Below, one piece after another: positions 36,888-46,461 of a DNA stretch of 64,000 nucleotides. The first letter of the stretch is position 1. Every line of letters begins with the position of its first letter. The DNA is from Amycolatopsis albispora (GTDB lineage Bacteria; Actinomycetota; Actinomycetes; Mycobacteriales; Pseudonocardiaceae). The stretch covers positions 930,001-994,000 of the forward strand of contig NZ_CP015163.1 of NCBI RefSeq assembly GCF_003312875.1, read 5' to 3'. The notes beneath the pieces were generated by a model, which saw nothing but the letters and a program-made list of their open reading frames with translations, was not told the DNA's origin and searched no databases. The position numbers and the translations under genes are program-made.

Positions 36888-38447
36888 GTGTCCACCGGCT
36901 CGGGAGCAGGATTGACGTTCCGCAGGTCCCCGCGCGTGCGCGGCACGCTCACCTGGCTGCTGGGTGCCGCCCTGGTCGCGGGGTGCACGCCCAGCCGGGC
37001 GCAGCCGCAGGCCGAAGGCGCCGGCCAGGGACCGGTGATCGGCGGGGAGGCGCCGCCGCCGGCCAGCCCCGTGCCGCCGCCGGTGATCCCGCCTGGTGCG
37101 TCGCCCTCGGTGGACGCCGGGCGGCAGTCGGCTGGCGTGGTCGCGGCCGGCGGGATCGGGGCGCCCTACAACTACGGCCCCGCCGTCATGCAGGACGGCG
37201 ACCGCGTGCGGATGTGGTGGTGCAGCCAGTACCCCGCCGCGCGCCCGCCGGGCGACGACATCCTGCACGCCGAGTCGGCCGGCATCGCCGGGCCGTTCAC
37301 CGGACCGGGTGGCGGGCCCGCGCAGGCGGTGCTGTCAGGCAACCCGGGCGCGTTCGACGGGGTGCACACGTGCGACCCCTCGGTGCTCAAGGTCGACGGG
37401 GTCTACTACCTCTACTACACCGGCGCCGCGGGCGACCACGCGCTCGGCAACTCCATCGGCATGGCCACCAGCCCCGACGGCATCAACTGGACCAGGGCCA
37501 ACGGCGGCAACCCGATCCTCAACCCGGCCCGCGACACCGCCCGCGAGAACACCTACGGGGCCGGTCAGCCCGCCGTGGTTTTCCTCGACGGCTGGTTCTA
37601 CCTCATGTTCACCGACACGACCGGCCGCGCCGCCGGCTGGAACGGGGCGGGCCAGTTCATCGTGCGCTCGAAGGACCCCGGCTTCGCGACCGGCGTGGAG
37701 GCGCTGGGGGAGCGCGGCTTCGAGCCGGTGCCGAATACGCAGGCACCCCGCACGCGCTCCCTGGTGGACGCCTTCAGCGCCGATCTGATGTGGATCGAGG
37801 CCCTCGAATCCTTCGGCGTCGCGCACGAGACGGAGGACGGCACCACGGTCACCTTCCTCGACCGCAACTTCAGCCTGCGGCCCTACCCGCCGGTGCTGGT
37901 GCCCGGCCCGTGGAAGGAAGGCCCCGGCCTGTTGCGCCAGCCGGACGGGCACGCCCCGATCTCGGTGGACGACCCCTGCGGCCGGGTACCGCTGGACGTG
38001 GTGCGCGCGACGATGATCGGTGAAGCGGGCGCGCCGACGCACCTCAAGCACTTCGGCATCGACCTGCACGGGATCGACGGCTGCGGCGACGTGAACCGGA
38101 TGCTCACCGTGCTCGACGGCTTCGCGATGCCGTCCCCGGTGCGCACGATGGACCTGGTCGCGGGCGGCAGTGTCGTGCGGGTCGACCGCCGCACGGTGGC
38201 CGACCGGCTCGCGGTCCGGCTGCTCGACCAGCGCATTCCCGGCATGGAACGGGTGCCGGTCGCCGCACACCTGGCCACCGGGGTGCCCGCCGTGCAGGCG
38301 CCGACCGGCGGCGTCGGGCTGCTGCTCAACGACGGCAAGCTGTGGGCGGTCCGCCCGCCCGGCGTGGCCGAGTTGAACGGGTCCGCCGTCACGCCGATCA
38401 CCGACGAGCAGTGGAACGGCTATCCGGCGGGCTTGGCCTTGGGCTGA
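36888..38447 (+). CDS. Secreted lipoprotein with GH43-like beta-propeller
   Basis: A 519-residue exported protein. The signal peptide LTWLLGAALVAGC ends in a lipobox Cys, followed by a Pro/Ala/Gly-rich linker. The body has repeated propeller-type segments (GAPYNYGPAVMQDG, CDPSVLKVDGVYYLYYTG, AGQPAVVFLDGWFYLMFTD) like glycoside hydrolase family 43/32 folds, with Asp residues at blade starts. The GTG at 36888 has no clear ribosome site; a TTG at 36912, 5 bp after GGGAG, gives a tidier signal. Substrate is unknown. Its 3' end overlaps the convergent gene by 28 bp. Confidence 0.75.
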   Translation: MSTGSGAGLTFRRSPRVRGTLTWLLGAALVAGCTPSRAQPQAEGAGQGPVIGGEAPPPASPVPPPVIPPGASPSVDAGRQSAGVVAAGGIGAPYNYGPAVMQDGDRVRMWWCSQYPAARPPGDDILHAESAGIAGPFTGPGGGPAQAVLSGNPGAFDGVHTCDPSVLKVDGVYYLYYTGAAGDHALGNSIGMATSPDGINWTRANGGNPILNPARDTARENTYGAGQPAVVFLDGWFYLMFTDTTGRAAGWNGAGQFIVRSKDPGFATGVEALGERGFEPVPNTQAPRTRSLVDAFSADLMWIEALESFGVAHETEDGTTVTFLDRNFSLRPYPPVLVPGPWKEGPGLLRQPDGHAPISVDDPCGRVPLDVVRATMIGEAGAPTHLKHFGIDLHGIDGCGDVNRMLTVLDGFAMPSPVRTMDLVAGGSVVRVDRRTVADRLAVRLLDQRIPGMERVPVAAHLATGVPAVQAPTGGVGLLLNDGKLWAVRPPGVAELNGSAVTPITDEQWNGYPAGLALG

Positions 38448-38920
38448 TCGGGCTTCGACGGCCGGGGCCGCGGCGGCCGGGAAGGTCTCGGCGGTCGTGG
38501 CGGCTCATCGGGGTCGTCGGTCGTGTCAGCGCGACGGCCGATCCGCTCGCCGGCGAACAGGCCGAGCCAGGCCGGCACCAGGATGAGCAGCGCGGTGAAC
38601 GCGGCACCGCCGGTCAGTGCGTCGGGCAGCGCCTCGAGTCCCGTGCGGTCGACGAACATCGCGCGTCCCGCCACGTCGAGCACGCCCGACACCGGGCCCG
38701 CTACCAGCGCGGCGATGAACCAGGTGCGGCCCCGGTCCCGCATGCCGCGCCACGCGTCGAGCGCGGCCCACGTCGCCGAGGCGCCGACCAGCAGCGCGAT
38801 GATGCCGACGGTGAGCGTGTCCAGCTCGGTCGGCCGGAACACCGCGGCCTTCGCCCGCAGCACCGCCGCGACCGCGTGCAGCACCGCGAGAACCAGTGCG
38901 CGCGTAACCCAGCCTGCCAT
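38420..38920 (-). CDS. B-4DMT-type small membrane protein
   Basis: A 166-residue protein with four transmembrane helices in the first 125 residues, starting MAGWVTRALVLAVLHAVAAV, and a Pro/Arg/Lys-rich cytoplasmic tail. This fits the actinobacterial B-4DMT transporter-like family, whose cargo is unknown. It is divergent from pepQ with only 27 bp between starts. A TATGAC hexamer on the minus strand lies about 12 bp before the ATG, so the mRNA is nearly leaderless. Confidence 0.8.
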   Translation of the reverse strand: MAGWVTRALVLAVLHAVAAVLRAKAAVFRPTELDTLTVGIIALLVGASATWAALDAWRGMRDRGRTWFIAALVAGPVSGVLDVAGRAMFVDRTGLEALPDALTGGAAFTALLILVPAWLGLFAGERIGRRADTTDDPDEPPRPPRPSRPPRPRPSKPDQPKAKPAG

Positions 38921-38935
38921 CCGAACACTGTGTCA

Positions 38936-38941
38936 TAAACT
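38936..38941 (+). promoter_or_regulatory. -10 element for a leaderless pepQ transcript
   Basis: TAAACT ends 6 bp before the pepQ GTG at 38948, the spacing expected when transcription starts at the start codon. It overlaps a minus-strand TATGAC (38937-38932) that would serve the divergent B-4DMT gene. Confidence 0.45.
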
Positions 38942-38947
38942 GACCCG

Positions 38948-40045
38948 GTGCCTGAAACCCACGCCGCTCGCCGCACCGCCCTCCGGTCCCTGATCCGGGA
39001 GAGCGGTCTCGACGCGCTCCTGGTCACCGACCTGCTGAACATCCGCTACCTCACCGGGTTCACCGGGTCGAACGCGGCGCTGCTCGTGCACGCCGAGGCC
39101 GAGGACCGCACGCTGTTCTGCACCGACGGCCGGTACACCACGCAGTCCGAGGTCCAGGTGCCCGACCTCCAGCGCGTGCTCGACCGCGCCAGCGCCGCCG
39201 CGCTCGCCCGGCACGCCGCGGCCAACGCCGCCGACTACGGCCGCACCGGGTTCGAGAGCCAGCACGTCAGCGTCGAACAGTACGAAACGACCAGGAAGAT
39301 CGCCGAGGGCATCGAGCTGCGCCGCGCGCCGAACCTGGTCGAACGGCTGCGACTGGTCAAGGACCAGGCCGAGATCGAGGCGCTGCGCATGGCCTGCGCC
39401 GCCGCCGACCGCGCGCTGAGCGGCCTGATCGAGCACGGTGACCTGCGCGTCGGCCGCACCGAGCGCGAGGTCGCCCGCGCGCTGGAGAACCGCATGCTCG
39501 ACCACGGGTCGTCCGGCGCCTCCTTCGAGTCGATCGTGGCCGCGGGCCCGAACTCGGCCATCCCGCACCACCGGCCCACCGACCGGCCGCTGGCCAAGGG
39601 CGACTTCGTCAAGCTGGACTTCGGCGCGATCATCGACGGCTACCACTCCGACATGACCCGTACCCTGGTACTGGGTGAGCCCGCCGACTGGCAGCGCGAG
39701 CTGTACGAGCTGGTGCACCGCGCGCAGGCCGCCGGGCTGGCCGCGGTGCTGCCGGGTGCCGAGGTCTCCGCGGTGGACAAGGCCGCGCGCGAGGTGATCG
39801 AGCGAGCCGGGCACGGCGAGCGGTTCTCGCACGGTCTCGGCCACGGCGTCGGCCTGCAGGTGCACGAGGCACCCAGCCTGGCCACCACGGGTGTCGGTAC
39901 ACTGTCCGCCGGTATGGCGGTCACCGTCGAGCCTGGCGTGTACCTCGCCGGCCGCGGTGGCGTGCGCATCGAGGACACGCTGATCGTCCGTGACGGCACG
40001 GGGGAGGTCCTCACCCTGAGCACCAAGGAACTCGTGGTCGTCTAA
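38948..40045 (+). CDS. pepQ: Xaa-Pro dipeptidase/aminopeptidase (M24)
   Basis: Cytoplasmic metallopeptidase of 365 residues. N-terminal creatinase-like domain (residues 1-130), then the pita-bread catalytic domain with metal ligands in [30 protein letters not shown] and RIEDT. The gene precedes efp and nusB, as in mycobacteria and many Gram-positives. Specificity for X-Pro bonds is inferred from the family. Confidence 0.94.
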   Translation: MPETHAARRTALRSLIRESGLDALLVTDLLNIRYLTGFTGSNAALLVHAEAEDRTLFCTDGRYTTQSEVQVPDLQRVLDRASAAALARHAAANAADYGRTGFESQHVSVEQYETTRKIAEGIELRRAPNLVERLRLVKDQAEIEALRMACAAADRALSGLIEHGDLRVGRTEREVARALENRMLDHGSSGASFESIVAAGPNSAIPHHRPTDRPLAKGDFVKLDFGAIIDGYHSDMTRTLVLGEPADWQRELYELVHRAQAAGLAAVLPGAEVSAVDKAAREVIERAGHGERFSHGLGHGVGLQVHEAPSLATTGVGTLSAGMAVTVEPGVYLAGRGGVRIEDTLIVRDGTGEVLTLSTKELVVV

Positions 40046-40085
40046 CCGCGGCCCGCTTCGAGCAGACACAGGAGATCCCAGACCC

Positions 40086-40649
40086 GTGGCCACCACCAAC
40101 GACCTGAAGAACGGCATGGTCCTCAACCTCGACGGACAGCTGTGGTCGGTCGTGAACTTCCAGCACGTCAAGCCGGGCAAGGGCGGCGCGTTCGTGCGCA
40201 CCACGCTCAAGCACGTCCTGAGCGGCAAGGTCGTGGACAAGACGTTCAACGCCGGCACCAAGGTCGAGACCGCGACGGTGGACCGCCGCACGATGACGTA
40301 CCTCTACAACGACGGCACCGACTTCGTGTTCATGGACGGCGACACCTACGACCAGATCAACGTGGCGCGCGAGATCGTCGGGGACGGGGCGAACTACCTG
40401 CTGGAGAACACCGAGGTCCAGGTCGCCATCCACGAGAGCACCCCGCTCTACGTCGAGCTGCCCACCTCGGTCGAGCTGGTGGTCCAGCACACCGACCCCG
40501 GCCTGCAGGGCGACCGGTCCACCGGCGGCACCAAGCCGGCCACCCTGGAGACCGGCGCCGAGATCCAGGTGCCGCTGTTCCTGACCACGGGTGAGAAGGT
40601 CAAGGTCGACACCCGCGACGGTCGCTACCTCGGCCGGGTTTCGAGTTGA
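40086..40649 (+). CDS. efp: Translation elongation factor P
   Basis: Relieves ribosome stalling at polyproline stretches. The 187-residue protein has three beta domains, with the tip loop [12 protein letters not shown] (Lys32) that contacts the peptidyl-tRNA. GTG start; GGAGATC lies upstream. It overlaps nusB by 4 bp (TTGA). Proline-rich proteins such as MltG in this window are plausible clients. Confidence 0.97.
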   Translation: MATTNDLKNGMVLNLDGQLWSVVNFQHVKPGKGGAFVRTTLKHVLSGKVVDKTFNAGTKVETATVDRRTMTYLYNDGTDFVFMDGDTYDQINVAREIVGDGANYLLENTEVQVAIHESTPLYVELPTSVELVVQHTDPGLQGDRSTGGTKPATLETGAEIQVPLFLTTGEKVKVDTRDGRYLGRVSS

Positions 40650-41098
40650 GTTCAACCGGTTCGCCCAAGCGCGGTGGCCCGATCGGCCGCCGGGCTTCGC
40701 GCAAGCGCGCGGTGGAGATGCTGTACGAGGCCGCGCAGCGCGACTCCGACGCGGTGACCCTGCTGGCCGGTCGTGTGGGTTCAACCGACGTCGACCCGAT
40801 CAGCGACTACACCGTCTCCCTGGTCGAGGGGGTCACCACGCGGCGCGAGCAGATCGACGAGCTGCTCGCCGAGCACGCGCAGGGCTGGTCGCTGGACCGG
40901 ATGCCGCCGGTCGACCTGGCGGTACTGCGGGTCGGGGTCTACGAGCTGCTGTGGGCGGCCGACGTGCCGGACCCGGTGGCGATCGACGAGGCGGTCGGCA
41001 TCGCCAAGGAGTTGTCCACGGACGACTCGCCACGCTTCGTCAACGGCGTGCTCGGCCGGATCGGCACGATCGCCGACCGCCTGCGCGCGGTGCTGTAG
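40646..41098 (+). CDS. nusB: Transcription antitermination factor NusB
   Basis: RNA-binding antitermination factor for rRNA operons, 150 residues. The family opening [20 protein letters not shown] and the late [14 protein letters not shown] are clear. The start is a TTG that overlaps the efp stop. A strong hairpin follows about 60 bp after the stop. Confidence 0.95.
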   Translation: MSSTGSPKRGGPIGRRASRKRAVEMLYEAAQRDSDAVTLLAGRVGSTDVDPISDYTVSLVEGVTTRREQIDELLAEHAQGWSLDRMPPVDLAVLRVGVYELLWAADVPDPVAIDEAVGIAKELSTDDSPRFVNGVLGRIGTIADRLRAVL

Positions 41099-41156
41099 GC
41101 ACGACGCGGCAGGCAGGGCGCGGTAGAGACGACGCGGTAGGGAAGACCCAGACATA

Positions 41157-41204
41157 CCGAAGGGGCCTCCGGCGAACCCTGGTTCGTTCCGAAGGCCCCT
41201 TCGG
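41157..41204. terminator. Long bidirectional terminator between nusB and bldD
   Basis: CCGAAGGGGCCT (41157-41168) and AGGCCCCTTCGG (41193-41204) are perfect 12-bp arms. The loop itself holds a second hairpin, CGAACC/GGTTCG. It sits between the convergent nusB and bldD genes. Confidence 0.8.
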
Positions 41205-41239
41205 CCTGTTCTCGGTGCGGCCCGGCGGGCCCGCACGGC

Positions 41240-41728
41240 TCAGTCCTCTTTGGACGGCCGAGCTTCGGGCGGCAGCACTCCCCAGTCGATCAGCTGCTCC
41301 GTCAGCTCCCCGGGCGTCATGTCGTAGATGATCGCCAGCGAGCGCAGGTCCTCGGTGCGGATCGAGAGCACCTTGCCGTTGTAGTCGCCGCGCTGGCTCT
41401 GGATGGTCGCGGCGTACCGCGCGAGCGGCCCGACCTTCTCGGCGGGCAGCTGCTGGAGCCGCTCCAGGTTGATCACGATCTTCGTGGCCGGCTCCGCCCC
41501 AGACGGAACGCGGCCCTCTGGCAGCAGCTCGACCACCGGCACCCCGTAGAAGTCCGCCAGCTCGGCGAGCTTCTGCACGGTCACGGCCCGGTCGCCGCGC
41601 TCGTACGAACCCACGACGACCGCCTTCCAGCGTCCGCCGGACTTCTGCTCGACCCCGTGCAGGGACAGGCCCTGCTGCTGGCGGATCCCGCGGAGCTTGG
41701 CCCCGAGCGCCTTGGCGTAATCGCCCAT
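41240..41728 (-). CDS. bldD: BldD, c-di-GMP-responsive developmental repressor
   Basis: Master repressor of sporulation genes in streptomycetes, 162 residues. The N-terminal XRE-type HTH covers about 5-72 (LGAKLRGIRQQQGLSLHGVE; SYERGDRAVTVQKLAELA). The C-terminal domain has the exact c-di-GMP signature RGD-x8-RxxD: RGD at 113-115 and RTED at 124-127. This predicts binding of a c-di-GMP tetramer and dimer formation. A BldD-like box lies about 65 bp upstream, so it probably represses itself. Confidence 0.96.
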   Translation of the reverse strand: MGDYAKALGAKLRGIRQQQGLSLHGVEQKSGGRWKAVVVGSYERGDRAVTVQKLAELADFYGVPVVELLPEGRVPSGAEPATKIVINLERLQQLPAEKVGPLARYAATIQSQRGDYNGKVLSIRTEDLRSLAIIYDMTPGELTEQLIDWGVLPPEARPSKED

Positions 41729-41792
41729 CTGGTGGTTCTCCGTTTCGTCGTCCCCGCCCGGCCGAACGACCGGAGGGGCACTTCTTGAGTCG

Positions 41793-41807
41793 AATACTCA
41801 GAGTAAT
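41793..41807. promoter_or_regulatory. Putative BldD box upstream of bldD
   Basis: AATACTCAGAGTAAT contains the core ACTCAGAGT, a full match to the central ACnCWGnGT of the BldD consensus, with one mismatch in the outer bases. It lies 65 to 79 bp upstream of the bldD start, consistent with autoregulation known in Streptomyces. Confidence 0.6.
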
Positions 41808-41943
41808 GGTTACGCGTTGTCGTCACCAGGTCAAGCAGATCATTGCGCGGGGGTGGTGGGAACCGGGCACACCACCCGTAAGGCTGAGTGGCCGATCCTG
41901 TTACCCTGGGCTCGATTTCCGCCAACTACCTGGGAAATCGACG

Positions 41944-41980
41944 TCCTTTAACGACCCGTCCAGTGAGGCGGGGAAGGAGG
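41944..41980 (+). promoter_or_regulatory. PyrR-binding RNA element over the pyrR ribosome-binding site
   Basis: The RNA can form an outer stem TCCTT/AAGGA, an inner stem CCCG/CGGG, and a loop with TCCAGTGAGG. This is the conserved PyrR-binding hairpin seen upstream of actinobacterial pyr operons. The 3' arm includes the AAGGAGG ribosome site of pyrR (GTG at 41987), so bound PyrR would block translation. The 258-bp gap to bldD also holds the BldD box. Confidence 0.7.
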
Positions 41981-41986
41981 TCCACC

Positions 41987-42604
41987 GTGACATCGCGTCC
42001 GCGCGGTGTGACGGATCCGGCCGGTGAGCACGAGCTCCTCTCGGCCGGAGACGTCGCACGCACCATCGCTCGAATGGCCCATCAGGTCATCGAGAAGACC
42101 GCACTCGGTGCGGGCCACTCGGCCCCACCCGTGTTGCTGGGCATACCCACCCGTGGCACCCCGCTCGCCGCCAGGCTGGCCGCCAGGGTGACCGAGTTCT
42201 CCGGGGTCGACGTGCCGATCGGCGCGCTCGACGTCACCCTCTACCGCGACGACCTCCGCCGCCGCCCGACCCGCCCGCTGGAGCAGACGCAGCTCCCCGG
42301 CACCGGGATCGACGACCGGGTGGTGGTGCTCGTCGACGACGTGCTGTTCTCCGGGCGCACCATCCGCGCCGCGCTCGACGCCCTGCGCGACCACGGCCGC
42401 CCGCGCGCGGTCCAGCTGGCGGTACTGGTCGACCGCGGCCACCGCGAGCTGCCGATCCGCGCCGACTACGTGGGCAAGAACGTGCCCACCTCCCGCGCCG
42501 AGGACGTCGCCGTGCTGTTGTCCGAAGTGGACGGGCGCGACGCGGTCCTGCTGCGCGGCGGACCCAGCGCACCGGATGCGCCGGCCGAGGAAGGGAAATC
42601 GTGA
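41987..42604 (+). CDS. pyrR: PyrR, pyrimidine operon regulator / uracil phosphoribosyltransferase
   Basis: RNA-binding regulator with a PRTase fold, 205 residues. The PRPP loop is [17 protein letters not shown], and [15 protein letters not shown] and RRRPTRPL carry the RNA-binding basic face. The GTG at 41987 sits 6 bp after AAGGAGG, inside the predicted hairpin. It heads the pyr operon and overlaps pyrB by 4 bp. High UMP would favour RNA binding and repression. Confidence 0.95.
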   Translation: MTSRPRGVTDPAGEHELLSAGDVARTIARMAHQVIEKTALGAGHSAPPVLLGIPTRGTPLAARLAARVTEFSGVDVPIGALDVTLYRDDLRRRPTRPLEQTQLPGTGIDDRVVVLVDDVLFSGRTIRAALDALRDHGRPRAVQLAVLVDRGHRELPIRADYVGKNVPTSRAEDVAVLLSEVDGRDAVLLRGGPSAPDAPAEEGKS

Positions 42605-43539
42605 AGCACCTGCTCGCCACCGACGGGCTGGATCCGGAGCTGGCGACGTCCATCCTGGACACCGCCGACGAGCTCAAGCGCACGCTGCTCGGACGCGAAG
42701 TCCGCAAGCTGCCCACGCTGCGCGGCCGCACCGTGATCACCCTGTTCTACGAGAACTCCACCCGCACCCGCGTCTCCTTCGAGATCGCCGGGAAGTGGAT
42801 GAGCGCCGATGTGGTGAACGTCTCGGCGGGCGGTTCCTCGGTGGGCAAGGGGGAGTCGCTGCGAGACACCGCGCTGACCCTGTCCGCCGCCGGGGCCGAC
42901 TGCGTGATCATCCGCCACCCCGCCTCCGGCGCCGCGCACCGGCTGGCCGGCTGGCTCGGCGAGACCGGCACGAAGGTGGTCAACGCGGGTGACGGCACGC
43001 ACGAGCACCCGACGCAGGCACTGCTCGACGCGGCCACCCTGCGGGACCGGCTCGGCTCGCTGGACGGTCGCCGCGTCGCCATCGTGGGTGACGTCGTGCA
43101 CAGCCGGGTCGCCCGGTCCAACGTGCACCTGCTCGCCGCGCTCGGCGCCGAGGTGGTGCTCGTCGCACCACCCACTCTGCTGCCGGTCGGCGTGGAAAGC
43201 TGGCCGGTGACGGTGTCGCACCAGTTGGACGCGGAACTGCCGGCGGCTGACGCGGTGATGATGCTGCGTGTGCAGGCCGAGCGCATGCACGGCGGGTTTT
43301 TTCCCTCGGCGCGCGAGTACTCGATCGCCTACGGGCTGAACGAGAAGCGGCTCGCGCTGCTCGCCGACCACGCGGTCGTCCTGCACCCGGGGCCGATGCT
43401 GCGCGGGATGGAGATCGCCTCGGCGGTCGCCGACTCGCCGGCCTCGGCGATCACCGAGCAGGTGCGCAACGGGGTCCACGTCCGCATGGCTGTGCTGTAC
43501 CACCTGCTCGCGGGTGAAGAAGAAGGAGTCGCCGCATGA
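42601..43539 (+). CDS. pyrB: Aspartate carbamoyltransferase, catalytic chain
   Basis: Joins carbamoyl phosphate and aspartate in UMP synthesis. The 312-residue protein has the carbamoyl phosphate motif [22 protein letters not shown] and [10 protein letters not shown]. No regulatory chain gene (pyrI) is near, as usual in actinobacteria. It overlaps pyrR and pyrC by 4 bp each. Confidence 0.97.
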   Translation: MKHLLATDGLDPELATSILDTADELKRTLLGREVRKLPTLRGRTVITLFYENSTRTRVSFEIAGKWMSADVVNVSAGGSSVGKGESLRDTALTLSAAGADCVIIRHPASGAAHRLAGWLGETGTKVVNAGDGTHEHPTQALLDAATLRDRLGSLDGRRVAIVGDVVHSRVARSNVHLLAALGAEVVLVAPPTLLPVGVESWPVTVSHQLDAELPAADAVMMLRVQAERMHGGFFPSAREYSIAYGLNEKRLALLADHAVVLHPGPMLRGMEIASAVADSPASAITEQVRNGVHVRMAVLYHLLAGEEEGVAA

Positions 43540-44828
43540 CCACCGAGATCCTGCTCAAGGGCGTCCGGCCCTACGGCGAAGGCGACCCGGTGGACGTGCT
43601 GATCGCCGACGGCGAGATCGCCGGGATCGGTTCACCCAGTGCGACCGATGACGCCGAGGTGGTCGAAGCCGCAGGTCAGGTGCTGCTGCCAGGCTTCGTC
43701 GACCTGCACACCCACCTGCGTGAACCGGGCCGCGAGGACACCGAGACCATCGCGACCGGCTCGGCCGCCGCGGCGCTCGGCGGGTACACCGCGGTCTTCG
43801 CCATGGCCAACACCGACCCGGTCGCCGACAACGCGGTCGTGGTCGAGCACGTGTGGCGCCTCGGCCAGGCCGCCGGGCTGGTCGATGTGCACCCGGTCGG
43901 CGCGGTCACCGTCGGCCTCGGCGGTGAGAAGCTCGCCGAGCTGGGCACGATGGCCGCCTCCGCCGCCGGGGTGCGCGTGTTCTCCGACGACGGCAAGTGC
44001 GTGCACGACCCGCTGCTGATGCGCCGCGCGCTGGAGTACTCGATAGCGCTCGATGCGGTGATCGCGCAGCACGCCGAGGAACCGCGACTCACCGTCGGCG
44101 CGCAGGCCCACGAAGGTGAGCAGGCCGCCCGGCTCGGTTACGCGGGCTGGCCCGCGTCCGCCGAGGAGTCGATCGTGGCGCGCGACTGCCTGCTCGCCCG
44201 GCACGCCGGCGCCCGGCTGCACATCTGCCACGTGTCCACGGCGGGCACCGCCGACGTGCTGGCCTGGGCGAAGGAGCGCGGCACCCGGGTCAGCGCCGAG
44301 GTCACCCCGCACCACCTGCTGCTCACCGACGAGCGGTTGAGCGGGTACGACCCGGTGAACAAGGTGAACCCGCCACTGCGCACCGGCGCCGACACCGAGC
44401 GGCTGCGCCGCGCGCTGGCCGACGGGGTGATCGACTGCGTCGCCACCGACCACGCGCCGCACGCCGTGCAGGACAAGGACTGCGAATGGGCCGCGGCCAA
44501 GCCCGGCATGCTCGGGCTGCAGACCGCGCTGTCCATCGTGACCGAGACCATGGTCCGCTCCGGTCTGCTGGACTGGCGCGGCGTGGCCAGGGTGATGAGC
44601 GAGCGCCCCGCCGAGATCGCCGGGCTGCCCGACCAGGGCCGCCCGATCGCGGTGGGCGAGCCGGCGAACCTGACCCTGGTCGACCCGGACGCCGAGTGGA
44701 CCGTGCGCGGCGCCGAGCTGGCGAGCATCGCGGCGAACACCCCGTACGAGGGGATGCGGCTGCCGGGTGCGGTGACCGCGACCCTGCTCCGCGGGCGGTT
44801 CACCGTGCGAGAAGGGAAACTGGCCTGA
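43536..44828 (+). CDS. pyrC: Dihydroorotase
   Basis: Zinc enzyme that closes carbamoyl-aspartate to dihydroorotate. The 430-residue class I type has [10 protein letters not shown] with two His ligands, the conserved [18 protein letters not shown], and DHAPH near the C-terminal part. It is coupled to pyrB (4-bp overlap), and its stop shares one base with the next start. Confidence 0.97.
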   Translation: MTTEILLKGVRPYGEGDPVDVLIADGEIAGIGSPSATDDAEVVEAAGQVLLPGFVDLHTHLREPGREDTETIATGSAAAALGGYTAVFAMANTDPVADNAVVVEHVWRLGQAAGLVDVHPVGAVTVGLGGEKLAELGTMAASAAGVRVFSDDGKCVHDPLLMRRALEYSIALDAVIAQHAEEPRLTVGAQAHEGEQAARLGYAGWPASAEESIVARDCLLARHAGARLHICHVSTAGTADVLAWAKERGTRVSAEVTPHHLLLTDERLSGYDPVNKVNPPLRTGADTERLRRALADGVIDCVATDHAPHAVQDKDCEWAAAKPGMLGLQTALSIVTETMVRSGLLDWRGVARVMSERPAEIAGLPDQGRPIAVGEPANLTLVDPDAEWTVRGAELASIAANTPYEGMRLPGAVTATLLRGRFTVREGKLA

Positions 44829-45340
44829 TGGAGCGTTTTCTGCTGACCTTGGCGGTCGCCGCCTTCTTCGCGCTGTGCGTCTACGGCATGTGGCTGGGCT
44901 GGCGCCGCAAGGCGCGCTCCCAGAGCGCCCGCATCGCGCCGTTCCCGGAGGTACCGGTCGAACCAGGTGAACCGCTGCTGGTCACCGACGGCCTGTACGT
45001 GAGCACCACGATCGCCGGGCGCTGGCAGGAGCGCGTCGTCACCCGCGGCGCCGGGGTGCGCGGGTACGCGACGTTGCGCCTGTACGACACGGGCGTGGAG
45101 ATCGACCGGGGCCGCGCGCCCGGGTTCTGGATCCCGCGCGCCTCGATCACCGGGGTCCGCACGGACAAGGGCATGGCCGGGAAGGTGATGGGCACCGACA
45201 GCCTGCTGGTGCTCACCTGGCGCCACGGCGACGAAGAACTGGACACCGGGTTCCGCGGGGACGACCTCGACGTCTACCCCCGCTGGCTCGGCGAGCTTGG
45301 CAAGAACGGTACGGAGATCAAGGGAAGTGCCCAATCATGA
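44828..45340 (+). CDS. PH-like domain membrane protein of the pyr operon (Rv1382-like)
   Basis: A 170-residue protein with one N-terminal transmembrane helix (about residues 3-25) and a compact soluble domain (YVSTTIAGRWQERVVTRG and ASITGVRTDKGMAGKV are recognisable). The same position between pyrC and carA is kept in mycobacteria (Rv1382). Its function is unknown. Start and stop overlap the neighbours (TGATG and ATGA), so it is made in step with the pathway enzymes. Confidence 0.85.
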   Translation: MERFLLTLAVAAFFALCVYGMWLGWRRKARSQSARIAPFPEVPVEPGEPLLVTDGLYVSTTIAGRWQERVVTRGAGVRGYATLRLYDTGVEIDRGRAPGFWIPRASITGVRTDKGMAGKVMGTDSLLVLTWRHGDEELDTGFRGDDLDVYPRWLGELGKNGTEIKGSAQS

Positions 45341-46461
45341 CGAGTAGCCGGACACCCGCCGCGCTGGTACTGGAGGACGGCCGCGTCTTCCGGGGCACCG
45401 CATACGGGGCGCAGGGGCGCACCCTCGGGGAAGCCGTCTTCTGCACCGGGATGACCGGATACCAGGAGACGCTGACCGACCCCTCCTATCACCGCCAGAT
45501 CGTCGTGCAGACCGCACCGCAGATCGGCAACACCGGGTGGAACGACGAGGACGACGAGTCGGCCCGCATCTGGGTCTCGGGATACGTGGTCCGCGACCCG
45601 GCCCGCACCCCGTCCAACTGGCGAGCCACCCGCACGCTCGACGACGCGCTCGCCGAGCAGGGTGTGGTCGGCATCTCCGGCGTGGACACCCGCACGCTGA
45701 CCCGTCACCTGCGTGAGCAGGGCGCGATGCGCTCCGGGGTGTTCTCCGGCGACGCGCTCGGCAGCGACGACGAGATGCTCGGCGAGGTGCTGGCCAGCCC
45801 GCCGATGAAGGGCGCCGACCTGGCGGGCGAGGTCACCACGGCCGAGCCGTACGTGGTACCCGCGGTCGGCGAGCGCCGCTTCCGCGTCGCCGCGCTGGAC
45901 CTGGGCATCAAGTCGAACACGCCGCGCCAGATGACCGCGCGCGGCATCGAGGTGCACGTGCTGCCGTCGTCCAGCTCGCTCGACCAGCTGCTCGCGGTCG
46001 AGCCGGACGGGATCTTCCTGTCCAACGGGCCGGGCGACCCGGCGACCACCGAGCACGCCACCGCGCTGACCCGCGCGGTGCTCGAGCGCCGCATCCCGCT
46101 GTTCGGCATCTGCTTCGGCAACCAGATCCTCGGCCGCGCGCTGGGGCTGGGCACCTACAAGATGCGCTACGGGCACCGGGGCATCAACATCCCGGTGATC
46201 GACGTGGCCACCGGCAAGGTCGCCATCACCGCGCAGAACCACGGCTTCGCCCTCGAGGGCGAGCCCGGCCAGCGGTTCGACTCGCCCTTCGGCGCCGCGA
46301 CGATCAGCCACTACTGCCCGAACGACAACACGGTGGAGGGCGTGCGCGCCGAGGACGTTCCCGCGTTCTCCGTGCAGTACCACCCCGAAGCCGCCGCCGG
46401 CCCGCACGACGCGGCCCCCCTCTTCGACGAGTTCGTCAGCCTGATGGAGACAGCCAAGTAA
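45337..46461 (+). CDS. carA: Carbamoyl-phosphate synthase, small subunit
   Basis: Glutaminase subunit that supplies ammonia to CarB, 374 residues. The N-terminal domain has [11 protein letters not shown] and [12 protein letters not shown]. The class I amidotransferase triad is the Cys in FGICFGNQ and the His and Glu in QYHPEA. The ATG overlaps the previous stop by 4 bp, and its stop shares a base with the carB ATG. Confidence 0.97.
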   Translation: MTSSRTPAALVLEDGRVFRGTAYGAQGRTLGEAVFCTGMTGYQETLTDPSYHRQIVVQTAPQIGNTGWNDEDDESARIWVSGYVVRDPARTPSNWRATRTLDDALAEQGVVGISGVDTRTLTRHLREQGAMRSGVFSGDALGSDDEMLGEVLASPPMKGADLAGEVTTAEPYVVPAVGERRFRVAALDLGIKSNTPRQMTARGIEVHVLPSSSSLDQLLAVEPDGIFLSNGPGDPATTEHATALTRAVLERRIPLFGICFGNQILGRALGLGTYKMRYGHRGINIPVIDVATGKVAITAQNHGFALEGEPGQRFDSPFGAATISHYCPNDNTVEGVRAEDVPAFSVQYHPEAAAGPHDAAPLFDEFVSLMETAK

